From Acholeplasma hippikon (GTDB taxonomy: Bacteria; Bacillota_I; Bacilli_A; Acholeplasmatales; Acholeplasmataceae): 64,000 nucleotides of DNA. The notes below the pieces were generated by a model. It searched no databases. It had not been told where the DNA came from and saw only the letters and a program-made list of their open reading frames with translations. The position numbers and the translations under genes were made by a program. Below are positions 50,641-59,125 of the stretch, piece after piece. Location: NCBI RefSeq assembly GCF_900660755.1, contig NZ_LR215050.1, forward strand, positions 1,116,001 through 1,180,000, written 5' to 3'. Numbering within the stretch: the stretch's first letter is position 1; each line of letters begins with the position of its first letter.

Positions 50641-51257
50641 TTAAAGATCCTTACTTATATCCAGGGACCAATGTCCATATTAATGTTGCAGGTATTCAAG
50701 ATAAAGCTAGATTAAAAGAGTATACTGCCAAGCAATTTGCTTTAGCATTAATCAAACTTCAAAAAGAAGACTTTGAAGTGAAGAGTTCAAAAGATTTATT
50801 AACATTACATAAAATATTGTTTAAGCACGTTTTTGAATGGGCTGGTAAAATTCGCATCATGAATGTGACAAAAAGTGAATTCATCTTAGGTGAAAATACA
50901 GTTGAATACGCAGATTACACATTAATATTAAAAGAATTAGACCAGGTTGATCAAAAATTCATGAATCTATCTTGGAAATCATTTACGAAAGAAGAATTTG
51001 TAGATAACTTGACTAATATGATTGTCTCATTATGGGTGATTCGTCCATTCAGAGAGGGAAATACCCGTACAATCATGGTGTTTTTGGACTTTTTTATTAA
51101 AAAATATGGGTATTGTATAGATTTAGAGGAGTTTAAGCGCCAAGAAAGTGAAATTAGAAATGCACTTGTTTGGGCAACGATTGGGGAGTTTTATCATATC
51201 AATTCTATCTTCAATTTAATGCTTTCCAACAAATGTGTTACAAATCAAAAGAAATAA
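50637..51257 (+). CDS. Fic-domain protein with His-to-Arg in the active-site motif
   Basis: A 206-aa Fic/Doc-family protein: N-terminal PYLYPGTNVHINVAGI typical of Fic toxins, FEWAGKIRIMNVTKS (about 71-85) and the core motif written IRPFREGNTRT (about 135-145). Functional Fic enzymes have HPFx(D/E)GN; here the catalytic His is R136 (codon CGT at 51042-51044), one transition from CAT. AMP transfer would therefore be lost or altered. No inhibitory S/TxxxEG/N helix is evident. The last residues (about SNKCVTN) are encoded by the right 21-bp repeat. Overlaps the antitoxin gene. Confidence 0.85.
   Translation: MIKDPYLYPGTNVHINVAGIQDKARLKEYTAKQFALALIKLQKEDFEVKSSKDLLTLHKILFKHVFEWAGKIRIMNVTKSEFILGENTVEYADYTLILKELDQVDQKFMNLSWKSFTKEEFVDNLTNMIVSLWVIRPFREGNTRTIMVFLDFFIKKYGYCIDLEEFKRQESEIRNALVWATIGEFYHINSIFNLMLSNKCVTNQKK
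51223..51243 (+). repeat. 21-bp direct repeat, right copy
   Basis: Perfect copy of 50283-50303, here inside the 3' end of the Fic gene; copies are 940 bases apart start to start. Confidence 0.9.
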
Positions 51258-51320
51258 TAAAAAAGTTGTGTGATTTTTAGAAAAATTGATTTCGAAAAGC
51301 AAATTTCTAGAGCGTCACTG

Positions 51321-51350
51321 AAGCCTTATCTATAAGATAGGGCTTTTTTT
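51321..51350 (+). terminator. Terminator after the RelB-Fic module
   Basis: AAGCC-TATCT pairs with AGATA-GGCTT (51321-51344, imperfect) followed by a T run; just upstream of the PDH promoter. Confidence 0.82.
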
Positions 51351-51354
51351 ATTA

Positions 51355-51360
51355 TATAAT
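51355..51360 (+). promoter_or_regulatory. -10 box before the PDH operon
   Basis: TATAAT 37 bases before the pdhA ATG; the -35 region overlaps the preceding terminator and is not clear. Confidence 0.45.
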
Positions 51361-51396
51361 GAAGGTGCAATAAAAAAGCTTTATAGGAGGAAATTT

Positions 51397-52482
51397 ATGA
51401 TTGCTAAGAAGTATGACGCATCTAAAGATAAACAATTTCAAATTTTAGATCATACAGGTAAAATCGTTAACGAAAAATTCGAACCGAATTTACCAAAAGA
51501 AACATTATTAAAAATGTATAAGACAGCTGTTTTAGGACGCAATGCTGATATTAAAGCATTACAATACCAAAGACAAGGCCGTATGTTAACTTATGCTCCA
51601 AACATGGGACAAGAAGCAACACAAATCGGTATGGCAGCTGCTATGGAACCACAAGATTGGAACTCTCCAATGTATCGTGAGTTAAACGCTCAACTATACC
51701 GTGGTGTAACATTAGAATCAATCTACTTATACTGGTATGGTAATGAAAGAGGATCAATTAGACCTGAAGGTGTTAAAGTATTACCTACAAACATCATCAT
51801 TGGTTCTCAATCAAACTTAGCTGCAGGTTTAGCTATGGCAGCTAAAATTAAGAAAACTAACGAAGTAGCAGTATTCACTATCGGTGATGGTGGTACAGCT
51901 CACGGAGAATTCTACGAAGGTATAAACTTCGCAGCATCATTCAAAGCTCCAATGGTAGCAGTTATCCAAAATAACCAATATGCTATTTCAACACCAGTTG
52001 CTAAAGCTTCTAACTCAGAAACATTAGCTCAAAAAGGTGCTGCATTTGGTATTCCATTCGTTCAAGTAGATGGTAACGATATGTTAGCTATGTACGTAGC
52101 AACTAAAGAAGCTTTAGACAGAGCTCGTAAAGGTGAAGGCCCAACTTTAATTGAAGCGTTCACTTATCGTATGGGACCACACACTACATCTGATGACCCA
52201 TCAATCTACAGAACTAAAGAAGAAGAAAATTCATGGGTAGAAAAAGACCCAATCACTCGCTTCAAGACTTACTTAATCAATAAAGGTTATTGGTCAGAAG
52301 CCGAAGATGCTAAACTAATTGAAGAAGTTAACACTGAAATCGGTGAAACATTCAAGAAAGTTGAAAGCTATGGCGCAAACGTTGAATTAATTGAAATCTT
52401 CGAACATACTTACGCTGAAATGACACCACAATTAAAAGAACAATACGAAGAACACAAGAAGTTCTTAGAAGGAGCTAAATAA
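51397..52482 (+). CDS. pdhA: Pyruvate dehydrogenase E1 alpha
   Basis: Thiamine-diphosphate subunit that decarboxylates pyruvate in the PDH complex. 361 aa with the ThDP motif GDGGTAHGEFYEG...NNQYAIST (about 168-203) and the phosphorylation-loop-like YRMGPHTTSDDPS. AGGAGG lies at ideal distance from ATG 51397. First of four genes encoding the whole complex. Codons are visibly more biased (GCT, GAA, CCA) than in neighbours, as for high expression. Confidence 0.96.
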   Translation: MIAKKYDASKDKQFQILDHTGKIVNEKFEPNLPKETLLKMYKTAVLGRNADIKALQYQRQGRMLTYAPNMGQEATQIGMAAAMEPQDWNSPMYRELNAQLYRGVTLESIYLYWYGNERGSIRPEGVKVLPTNIIIGSQSNLAAGLAMAAKIKKTNEVAVFTIGDGGTAHGEFYEGINFAASFKAPMVAVIQNNQYAISTPVAKASNSETLAQKGAAFGIPFVQVDGNDMLAMYVATKEALDRARKGEGPTLIEAFTYRMGPHTTSDDPSIYRTKEEENSWVEKDPITRFKTYLINKGYWSEAEDAKLIEEVNTEIGETFKKVESYGANVELIEIFEHTYAEMTPQLKEQYEEHKKFLEGAK

Positions 52483-52483
52483 T

Positions 52484-53467
52484 ATGCCAATCGTTACATT
52501 ATTAGAAGCTATCAATCAAGCTCTTGATCAAGCAATGGAAAAAGACCAAAGCGTCGTTTTATTCGGTGAAGATGCCGGATTCGAAGGCGGAGTTTTCCGT
52601 GTTACTGCTGGTTTACAAAAGAAATATGGAGTAGATAGAGTATTCGATACTCCAATCGCTGAATCTGCAATCGTTGGTTCTGCAATCGGTATGGCTGTTA
52701 ATGGCTTAAAACCAGTTGCTGAAATCCAATTTGATGGATTCATCTTCCCAGGTTATACTGATTTAGTAACTCATGCTGCTAGATTCAGAAACCGTTCAAG
52801 AGGTCAATTCCCAGTTCCAATGGTATTACGTGTACCACATGGTGGCGGTATTAGAGCCTTAGAACACCACTCAGAAGCTATTGAAACATTATTAGGATCA
52901 ATTCCAGGATTAAAGGTTGTTACACCTTCTACTCCATATGATGCTAAAGGTTTATTATTAGCTGCTATCAATGATCCAGACCCAGTTGTATTCTTAGAAC
53001 CAAAGAGAATTTACCGTGCTGGTAAGCAAGAAGTTCCTGCTGAAATGTACGAAATTCCATTAGGAAAAGCTAAAGTTGTTAAACAAGGTACTGACATCAC
53101 TGTAGTTGCATGGGGTGCAATCGTTCGTGAAGTTGAAAAAGCAATTAAAGTTGTTGAAGCTGAAGGAATTTCAGTTGAATTAATCGACTTAAGAACAATC
53201 GCTCCATACGATCAAGAAACAATTTTAAACTCAGTTAAAAAGACAGGACGTTTCATGGTAGTAACAGAAGCTGTTAAGACATACGGACCTGCTGCTGAAT
53301 TAATCGCTATGGTAAACGAAAAAGCATTCTTCAACTTAGAAGCTGCTCCAGTTCGTTTAACAGGATTCGATATTACTGTTCCTTTAGCAAGAGGCGAACA
53401 TTATCACTTCCCAAATCCTGATAAGATCGCTGCTTACTTAAGAAACTTAGCTAAAGTAAGACCATAA
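52484..53467 (+). CDS. pdhB: Pyruvate dehydrogenase E1 beta
   Basis: Partner of E1 alpha; together they form the alpha2beta2 decarboxylase. 327 aa with FGEDAGFEGGVFRVTAGL, PIAESAIVGSAIGMA, the VPHGGGIRALEHHSEAIE loop and a transketolase C-domain (VELIDLRTIAPYD). Starts one base after pdhA stop with GGAGC upstream. Confidence 0.96.
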   Translation: MPIVTLLEAINQALDQAMEKDQSVVLFGEDAGFEGGVFRVTAGLQKKYGVDRVFDTPIAESAIVGSAIGMAVNGLKPVAEIQFDGFIFPGYTDLVTHAARFRNRSRGQFPVPMVLRVPHGGGIRALEHHSEAIETLLGSIPGLKVVTPSTPYDAKGLLLAAINDPDPVVFLEPKRIYRAGKQEVPAEMYEIPLGKAKVVKQGTDITVVAWGAIVREVEKAIKVVEAEGISVELIDLRTIAPYDQETILNSVKKTGRFMVVTEAVKTYGPAAELIAMVNEKAFFNLEAAPVRLTGFDITVPLARGEHYHFPNPDKIAAYLRNLAKVRP

Positions 53468-53490
53468 GGACATAAGGAGAAATAAAAAAC

Positions 53491-55095
53491 ATGTTTGAAT
53501 TTAAATTTGCTGATATCGGGGAAGGAATCCATGAAGGTACTATCCTTAAATGGAACTTCAAAGTAGGAGATAAAGTTAAAGAAGGCGATACATTAGTTAT
53601 CGTTGAAACAGATAAAGTTAACGCTGAATTACCATCACCAGTTGATGGAGTAATCGTTGCTTTAGGAAAACAAGAAGGAGAAGTTATCCACGTTGGTGAA
53701 AACGTAGTTATCATTGACGATGGTAAAGGTGCTCCTGCACCAGCTGCTCCAGCTCCAGTAGCTGCTGCACCTGCTCAAGAAGCTCCAAAAGCTCAAGCTG
53801 CTTCAGCTGACGTATACGATTTCAGATTTGCTGATATCGGTGAAGGTATCCATGAAGGAACAATCTTAAAATGGAACTTCAAAGTTGGAGATTCAGTAAA
53901 AGAAGGCGATACTTTAGTAGTTGTTGAAACTGATAAAGTTAACGCTGAATTACCTGCTCCAGTTTCTGGAACAATTCTAAAGATTGGTAAAAATGAAGGC
54001 GAAGTTATTCACGTTGGTGAAACTGTTGTCTTAATCGGTGAAAAAGGTGCTACATTAGCTGCTGCTCCAGCTGCTCCAGCAGAAGCTCCAAAAGCTTCTA
54101 AAGGTGCTGGTGTTGTTGGTGAAATTGAAGTATCTGATGAAATCATCGGTGGATCACATGAAGAAGTTGTTTCTACATCAACAGGTAAAGTATTAGCTTC
54201 ACCAGTTGCACGTAAACTTGCTGCTGACTTAGGTGTTGAAATTTCAACAGTTAAGGGAACAGGTGAACAAGGACGTGTATTAAAAGATGACGTTCAAGCT
54301 GCTAAAGCTCCAGTTGCACAAGCTGCTCCTGCTCAAGCTGCTCAACAACCAGCTGCTGCTCCTAAAGCTGCTGCTGCCGCTCCAGCTAAACCACAAGGTG
54401 ATGTTGAAGTTGTTAAGATTTCAAGAGTACGTAAAGCTATTTCTAACGCAATGGTTAGATCAGTTTACACAATTCCTCATACAACTTTAATTGATGAAAT
54501 TAATGTTAATGCATTAGTTGAATTCAGAAGTAAAGCTAAAGGTGTTGCTGAAGCTAAAGGCATTAAATTAACTTACATGGCATTCATCGCTAAAGCGGTT
54601 GTTATTGCCTTAAGAGAATTCCCAACATTCAATGCTTCATTCAATCATGAAACAGATGAATTATACATTAAGAAATATATTAACTTAGGTATGGCAGTTG
54701 ATACTCCGGACGGATTAATCGTTCCAAATATCAAGAATGCTCAAAACTTATCAGTATTCGAATTAGCTAGCCAAGTTAGAAAATTAGCTGATGATACAAT
54801 CGCAAGAAAGATCTCATTAGATCAACAACAACATGGTACATTTACAATCACTAACTTCGGTTCAGCTGGTATCGCATTCGGTACTCCAGTAATTAACTAC
54901 CCTGAATTAGCAATTTTAGGTGTAGGTAAGATTGAACAAAAACCAGTTGTTGAAAATGGTGAAATCAAAATCGCTTCAGTATTACCATTATCATTAGCAG
55001 TAGACCACAGAATTATCGATGGTGCTGATGGTGGTAGATTCTTAAGCAGAATTAAAGAGTTATTAACTAACCCTACATTATTACTATTAAGCTAA
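53491..55095 (+). CDS. pdhC: Dihydrolipoamide acetyltransferase (PDH E2) with two lipoyl domains
   Basis: Core of the PDH complex, moving acetyl groups to CoA. 534 aa: lipoyl domain 1 (about 1-78, K42 in VETDKVNAE), Ala/Pro linker, lipoyl domain 2 (about 108-185, K149 in the same motif), linker, peripheral-subunit-binding domain (about 230-268, SPVARKLAADLGV), an Ala/Pro/Gln linker and the acetyltransferase domain (about 300-534) with catalytic DHRIIDGADGG. The two lipoyl domains are nearly identical, pointing to recent duplication or conversion. AAGGAGAAA precedes the ATG. Needs lipoylation, for which lplA is 3 kb downstream. Confidence 0.97.
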   Translation: MFEFKFADIGEGIHEGTILKWNFKVGDKVKEGDTLVIVETDKVNAELPSPVDGVIVALGKQEGEVIHVGENVVIIDDGKGAPAPAAPAPVAAAPAQEAPKAQAASADVYDFRFADIGEGIHEGTILKWNFKVGDSVKEGDTLVVVETDKVNAELPAPVSGTILKIGKNEGEVIHVGETVVLIGEKGATLAAAPAAPAEAPKASKGAGVVGEIEVSDEIIGGSHEEVVSTSTGKVLASPVARKLAADLGVEISTVKGTGEQGRVLKDDVQAAKAPVAQAAPAQAAQQPAAAPKAAAAAPAKPQGDVEVVKISRVRKAISNAMVRSVYTIPHTTLIDEINVNALVEFRSKAKGVAEAKGIKLTYMAFIAKAVVIALREFPTFNASFNHETDELYIKKYINLGMAVDTPDGLIVPNIKNAQNLSVFELASQVRKLADDTIARKISLDQQQHGTFTITNFGSAGIAFGTPVINYPELAILGVGKIEQKPVVENGEIKIASVLPLSLAVDHRIIDGADGGRFLSRIKELLTNPTLLLLS

Positions 55096-55114
55096 TTAAG
55101 CTAAGGAGATTATC

Positions 55115-56491
55115 ATGGCTAAACAATACGATATTATTGTCGTAGGTGGAGGACCTGGTGGCTACGTAGCTGCTATTAAGGCTGCTCAACTTGGGGCAAA
55201 AACAGCTTTAGTTGAAAAAGAAAATGTTGGAGGTATCTGTTTAAATCACGGATGTATCCCAACAAAGACTTTCTTAAAATCTGCTAAAGTATTTAAGACA
55301 ATGAAACATGCAAACGACTATGGTGTAACAGCAAGTGGCGAAATCGGATTCGATTGGTCAAAAATTGTTTCACGTAAAGATGGCGTTGTTAAGCAATTAA
55401 CAGGTGGCGTGGCATTCTTATTAAAGAAAAACGGCGTTGACGTATATAACGGATTTGGTGAAATTAAATCAGCAAATGAAGTTGTAGTAAACGGCGAATC
55501 ATTACAAACTAAAAATGTAATTATTGCAACTGGTGCTTCAGCAATCGTTCCTCCAATTCCAGGAGTTGAAGATGCTTACAAGAAAGGTATTGTTGTAACA
55601 TCAAGAGAATTACTAGCAGTTAAGAATTATCCTAAATCAATCTTAATCGTTGGTGGTGGTGTTATTGGTGTTGAATTCGCTACAGTATTTAATTCATTTG
55701 GTTCAAAAGTTACAATCATTGAAAAGATGGATGGTATCTTACCAACTATGGATGAAGAAGTTCGCGTAGCATATACTAAGACATTAAAGAAAGATGGTAT
55801 CGAAATCTTAACAGGTGCTGAAGTTAAATCAGTTAGCGATCATAAGTTAACTTATAACTTAGCTGGTCAAGATGTAACTATCGAAGGTGATTTAATCTTA
55901 ATGGCTGTTGGTACACGTGCTAACTCTAAGGGTCTTGAACACTTAGGATTAGAAATGGATCGTGCAAACATCAAGACTAACGAATACTTACAAACTAACG
56001 TTCCTGGCATTTATGCAATTGGGGATGTTAATGGTAAATTCATGCTTGCACACGTTGCAGAACATGAAGGTATCGTTGCTGTTGAACACATCCTTAAGAA
56101 GGGTCATCAAAAGATGGATTACGATAAGATTCCATCATGTATCTACGGTTCACCAGAAATCGCTGCTATCGGATTAACTGAAAAAGAAGCGAAAGCACGC
56201 GGTATTGACTATAAAGTTTCTAAAGTTCCACTAGCAGCTGTTGGTAAAGCATTAGCTGATGGTGAAAAAGAAGGCTTCATCAAGTTAATCGTTGATAAGA
56301 AATACTTAGAAGTTGTTGGTGTTCACATCTATGCATACAATGCAACAGAATTAATTTCTGAATTCTCAGTTGCTATGGCATCAGAAGCTACAGCTTATGA
56401 AATTGCTCATGCAATTCATCCACATCCAACATTATCTGAATTATCATTAGAAGCTGCATTAGGCGCTATTGATAAAGCAATTCATATCTAA
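55115..56491 (+). CDS. pdhD: Dihydrolipoamide dehydrogenase (PDH E3)
   Basis: Flavoprotein that re-oxidises lipoamide and makes NADH. 458 aa: FAD motif VVGGGPGGYVAAIKAAQLG, redox disulfide in GGICLNHGCIP (about 41-51), NAD motif VGGGVIGVEFA, and C-terminal HAIHPHPTLSE with the catalytic His. No lipoyl domain at its N-terminus, unlike some mycoplasma E3 proteins. AAGGAG precedes the ATG. Last gene of the PDH operon. Confidence 0.97.
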   Translation: MAKQYDIIVVGGGPGGYVAAIKAAQLGAKTALVEKENVGGICLNHGCIPTKTFLKSAKVFKTMKHANDYGVTASGEIGFDWSKIVSRKDGVVKQLTGGVAFLLKKNGVDVYNGFGEIKSANEVVVNGESLQTKNVIIATGASAIVPPIPGVEDAYKKGIVVTSRELLAVKNYPKSILIVGGGVIGVEFATVFNSFGSKVTIIEKMDGILPTMDEEVRVAYTKTLKKDGIEILTGAEVKSVSDHKLTYNLAGQDVTIEGDLILMAVGTRANSKGLEHLGLEMDRANIKTNEYLQTNVPGIYAIGDVNGKFMLAHVAEHEGIVAVEHILKKGHQKMDYDKIPSCIYGSPEIAAIGLTEKEAKARGIDYKVSKVPLAAVGKALADGEKEGFIKLIVDKKYLEVVGVHIYAYNATELISEFSVAMASEATAYEIAHAIHPHPTLSELSLEAALGAIDKAIHI

Positions 56492-56499
56492 TTCATAAG

Positions 56500-56531
56500 A
56501 ACACTTACCCGATTGGGTAAGTGTTTTTTAT
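56500..56531 (+). terminator. Terminator of the PDH operon
   Basis: Perfect 11-bp stem AACACTTACCC / GGGTAAGTGTT (56500-56525) with GATT loop and T run. Confidence 0.93.
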
Positions 56532-56591
56532 TATTTATATAATAAATTGCATAAATAAGGTATAATTGAATATTGAAGGAGGAGGATTATT

Positions 56592-57221
56592 ATGAAACTA
56601 TTTAAACGTATATTACTTCAAGTATTAGGATATTTTATTATGTCTTCAGGAATTGCCTTGATTTTACATGGTAAACAAGGTGCATTTCCTTATGATGCAA
56701 TTTCTTTTTATTTAGCCGAACTGATACCGGTTGATTTTTTAACTGTTGGTAGAGCATCATTTATTATTGGTATTTCATGGACTATTTTAAATTTTATTTT
56801 AATTAAAAACTGGCGTATATTTTTCAGTTTAATTGTTGTCTTTTCAATAGGATCATTTATTGATTTCTTTGATTTAATTGTGTTTAAAGGATTTTATCCA
56901 ACAACATTTTTCATGAATGCACTTATTAGTGTTGTAGGACTTGTCATTGTATGTTTTGCAGTAGGGATTGTTGTGTTAAATAAAAGTTTACCTGCCGCAC
57001 CTAGTGAAATTGCATTAGTTTATTTGAGTTCTAAGATTAAAACAGGTTGGGTACCAAAAATTATTATTGAAGGTGGCCTAGCAGTCATTGCAGTCATCTT
57101 AGGTTTAATATATGGTAATTTATTTCAAATTGGATGGTTTACGATACTTTGTGCATTTGGCTGTGGACCGATGATTAACTTCTTTAGAAAAATATTAATT
57201 AAATATATTCCGGAATACTAA
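56592..57221 (+). CDS. YczE/YyaS/YitT-family membrane protein
   Basis: A 209-aa protein with five or six membrane segments. The pattern GYFIMSSGIALILHGKQGAFPYDAISFYL at the N-terminus and VLNKSLPAAPSEIALVYLSSK in the middle fits the YczE/YitT-like integral membrane family. Function is unknown (some are proposed transporters). Very strong AGGAGGAGG ribosome-binding site. Single-gene unit with a short hairpin (AAAACC / GGTTTT, 57222-57246) after it. Confidence 0.75.
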   Translation: MKLFKRILLQVLGYFIMSSGIALILHGKQGAFPYDAISFYLAELIPVDFLTVGRASFIIGISWTILNFILIKNWRIFFSLIVVFSIGSFIDFFDLIVFKGFYPTTFFMNALISVVGLVIVCFAVGIVVLNKSLPAAPSEIALVYLSSKIKTGWVPKIIIEGGLAVIAVILGLIYGNLFQIGWFTILCAFGCGPMINFFRKILIKYIPEY

Positions 57222-57305
57222 AAAACCCGATTTCTATCAGGTTTTCTTATTTTGTTTGAATGGCGTAACCTTAACTGTTAAAATAAACTTAAGGGGGAAG
57301 TACAA

Positions 57306-58124
57306 TTGAAGAAAATTATATTAGGGGTTATCTTTATCTTTACATTATTCATGCTTATAGGATGTAGTACAAGTGGTGTACCAGCAGATAGAGATGATGA
57401 TGCAAATGTAGGAGAGTTGGCTCAAGAAGTTACTGAACCAAATAGAAAACTGATTTTTAAAGTTACTATGGGGGTTTTAGTAGATGATGTTGAGGCATAT
57501 GTTATTCATATTAAAAAGGCACTTAATAGTGATGAATGGATTGATAGTGAATCAACCTCATTAAATGAGAGTCGTTTAGTTATTCGTGTGAAGACAACAC
57601 GTTTAGATAATTTCTTAGATGAAATTAGTAATGGAAATAAAGTGACGCAATTTGAAAAGACAGCACAAGATATATCTAAACAATATGTGGATATTGAAAC
57701 TCAAATTTTAAATTATGAATTACAATTAGCTAGACTTCAAGAACTTTACGAAAATGCAAGTCTATCTGAAATGATTTTTATCAATGAACAAATTAGTAAA
57801 GTTCAATCTGAACTAGCTAGATTAAAAGGAAATTTATCTAATTTTGATAGTTTGGTAGAGTATTCAACTGTAACGCTTTCTGTAAGCTCAAATCCAAAAG
57901 ATGTAGAAAAACCTAGTTTCTTTAACCAATTAGGAAATTCGTTCATGAAAGGTGTAGACCTTTTAGTAGCGGCATTCAGAGGTATTTCAAACCTTGTGAT
58001 GTTCTTCCTTCCAATAGGTGTCATTGTAAGTGGTGTAACATTTATTGGATATAGAATCAGTAAAAATAAAAAGATGAAAAAATTATTAAAACAACAAAAA
58101 AAGGATAAAGAAAAAGGGGAATAA
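57306..58124 (+). CDS. DUF4349 lipoprotein
   Basis: A 272-aa lipoprotein: signal peptide with lipobox LIGC (C20), an outside domain (about 48-205) with the DUF4349 pattern (RKLIFKVTMGVLVDD; RLDNFLDEIS; KQYVDIETQILNYELQLARLQELY coiled coil; EYSTVTLSV), one membrane segment (about 228-252) and a Lys-rich cytoplasmic tail. DUF4349 function is unknown. Starts with TTG at 57306 after AAGGGGGAAG. Its terminator overlaps the stop. Confidence 0.83.
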   Translation: MKKIILGVIFIFTLFMLIGCSTSGVPADRDDDANVGELAQEVTEPNRKLIFKVTMGVLVDDVEAYVIHIKKALNSDEWIDSESTSLNESRLVIRVKTTRLDNFLDEISNGNKVTQFEKTAQDISKQYVDIETQILNYELQLARLQELYENASLSEMIFINEQISKVQSELARLKGNLSNFDSLVEYSTVTLSVSSNPKDVEKPSFFNQLGNSFMKGVDLLVAAFRGISNLVMFFLPIGVIVSGVTFIGYRISKNKKMKKLLKQQKKDKEKGE

Positions 58125-58140
58125 TTTCCCCTTTTTTATT
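58111..58140. terminator. Bidirectional terminator between the DUF4349 gene and lplA
   Basis: AAAAGGGGAA (58111-58120) pairs with TTCCCCTTTT (58125-58134); A/T runs on both sides serve both convergent genes. Confidence 0.9.
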
Positions 58141-59053
58141 CGAATAATATTTGATATATTTCTGGATGTTTCTTGAGTAATTGATTTAATTCTGTTGGAT
58201 AACATTTTAATCCAACTAAAGAACTAGAAATATTTAATGCAAGTGTACCTTGATGGATGACTATAATATCTTCAATTGTTCCATAAGCAATACTAGCTTT
58301 TACTCGATAATCACCTAAATTTTTATCAATGGTTGATTTTGGACTTTCACCATAGTTCCATTGGTATGTTAAGTAACGTTCTTGTTTTAGGTCTTCAATT
58401 CGTTTAATATCTTTATCAGATAAAGTATGTACTTGATCAGAAGGGACTAAACGTTTTAAAATATAATCTTTAATTTCTTCAATGGACATATTTGTATATT
58501 CAGATAAATTAGTTACGGTTGAACGGTTAGATTTCACGCTGATACTTTCAATTGATGTATCTTTTTGTTTAATAACACCATTTAGTTTTTCAAGGTTCGA
58601 ATTAAATAATAAAGTACCGTGATGAAGCAGTCTATCACCAATCACAGATTGGGCATTACCACTAATTTTTTTACCATTAATTTTAATGTCAGATTTTCCT
58701 TCAAAGCGCGCATCAATGCCTAATTCATTCAGTGCTTTAATTAAATCTTCAGTCATTAATTTATAGTTATTAATTTTCCCTTTGGCAGATGTGATGTAAG
58801 AATAATTTAAGTTACCAAGATCATGAAAAACAGTTCCACCACCAGAAATACGTCTGACTAATGGAATATGATTTTTAACGACGAAATCTAAATTAACCTC
58901 TTCAAATACGTTTTGGTTTCTACCTACAATAATTGAGGTATCATTTTGCCAAAGTAAGAAGATATCTTCATCTTTATAAATGTTTTTTAAAATATATTCT
59001 TCCCATGCTAGATTAAAGTATGGGTCAGTTGAAATTGAAAGAATTGTCTTCAT
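58136..59053 (-). CDS. lplA: Lipoate-protein ligase A
   Basis: Attaches exogenous lipoate to lipoyl domains using ATP. 305 aa: NLAWEEYIL, VRRISGGGTVFHDLGNLNYS (about 67-86, lipoate/adenylate site), KISGNAQ with the catalytic Lys, and a C-terminal accessory domain (about 240-305). GGTGAT precedes ATG 59053; a GTG three codons upstream lies within that site. Its natural target in this window is PDH E2. No lipA/lipB is seen here, consistent with lipoate scavenging. Confidence 0.94.
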   Translation of the reverse strand: MKTILSISTDPYFNLAWEEYILKNIYKDEDIFLLWQNDTSIIVGRNQNVFEEVNLDFVVKNHIPLVRRISGGGTVFHDLGNLNYSYITSAKGKINNYKLMTEDLIKALNELGIDARFEGKSDIKINGKKISGNAQSVIGDRLLHHGTLLFNSNLEKLNGVIKQKDTSIESISVKSNRSTVTNLSEYTNMSIEEIKDYILKRLVPSDQVHTLSDKDIKRIEDLKQERYLTYQWNYGESPKSTIDKNLGDYRVKASIAYGTIEDIIVIHQGTLALNISSSLVGLKCYPTELNQLLKKHPEIYQILFE

Positions 59054-59125
59054 ATATATCACCAGTATTTATCTTATCATATAAAACATGATAAATGATA
59101 AAATAGATTTAGATATAGAGGGATT

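Noticed and set aside
53491-54050. Mobile or tandem repeat element
   Set aside because: The repeated DNA simply encodes two lipoyl domains of E2.
54287-54490. Leucine-rich small protein inside the E2 gene
   Set aside because: It is a shadow in another frame of the Ala/Pro/Gln linker of E2, with no ribosome-binding site.
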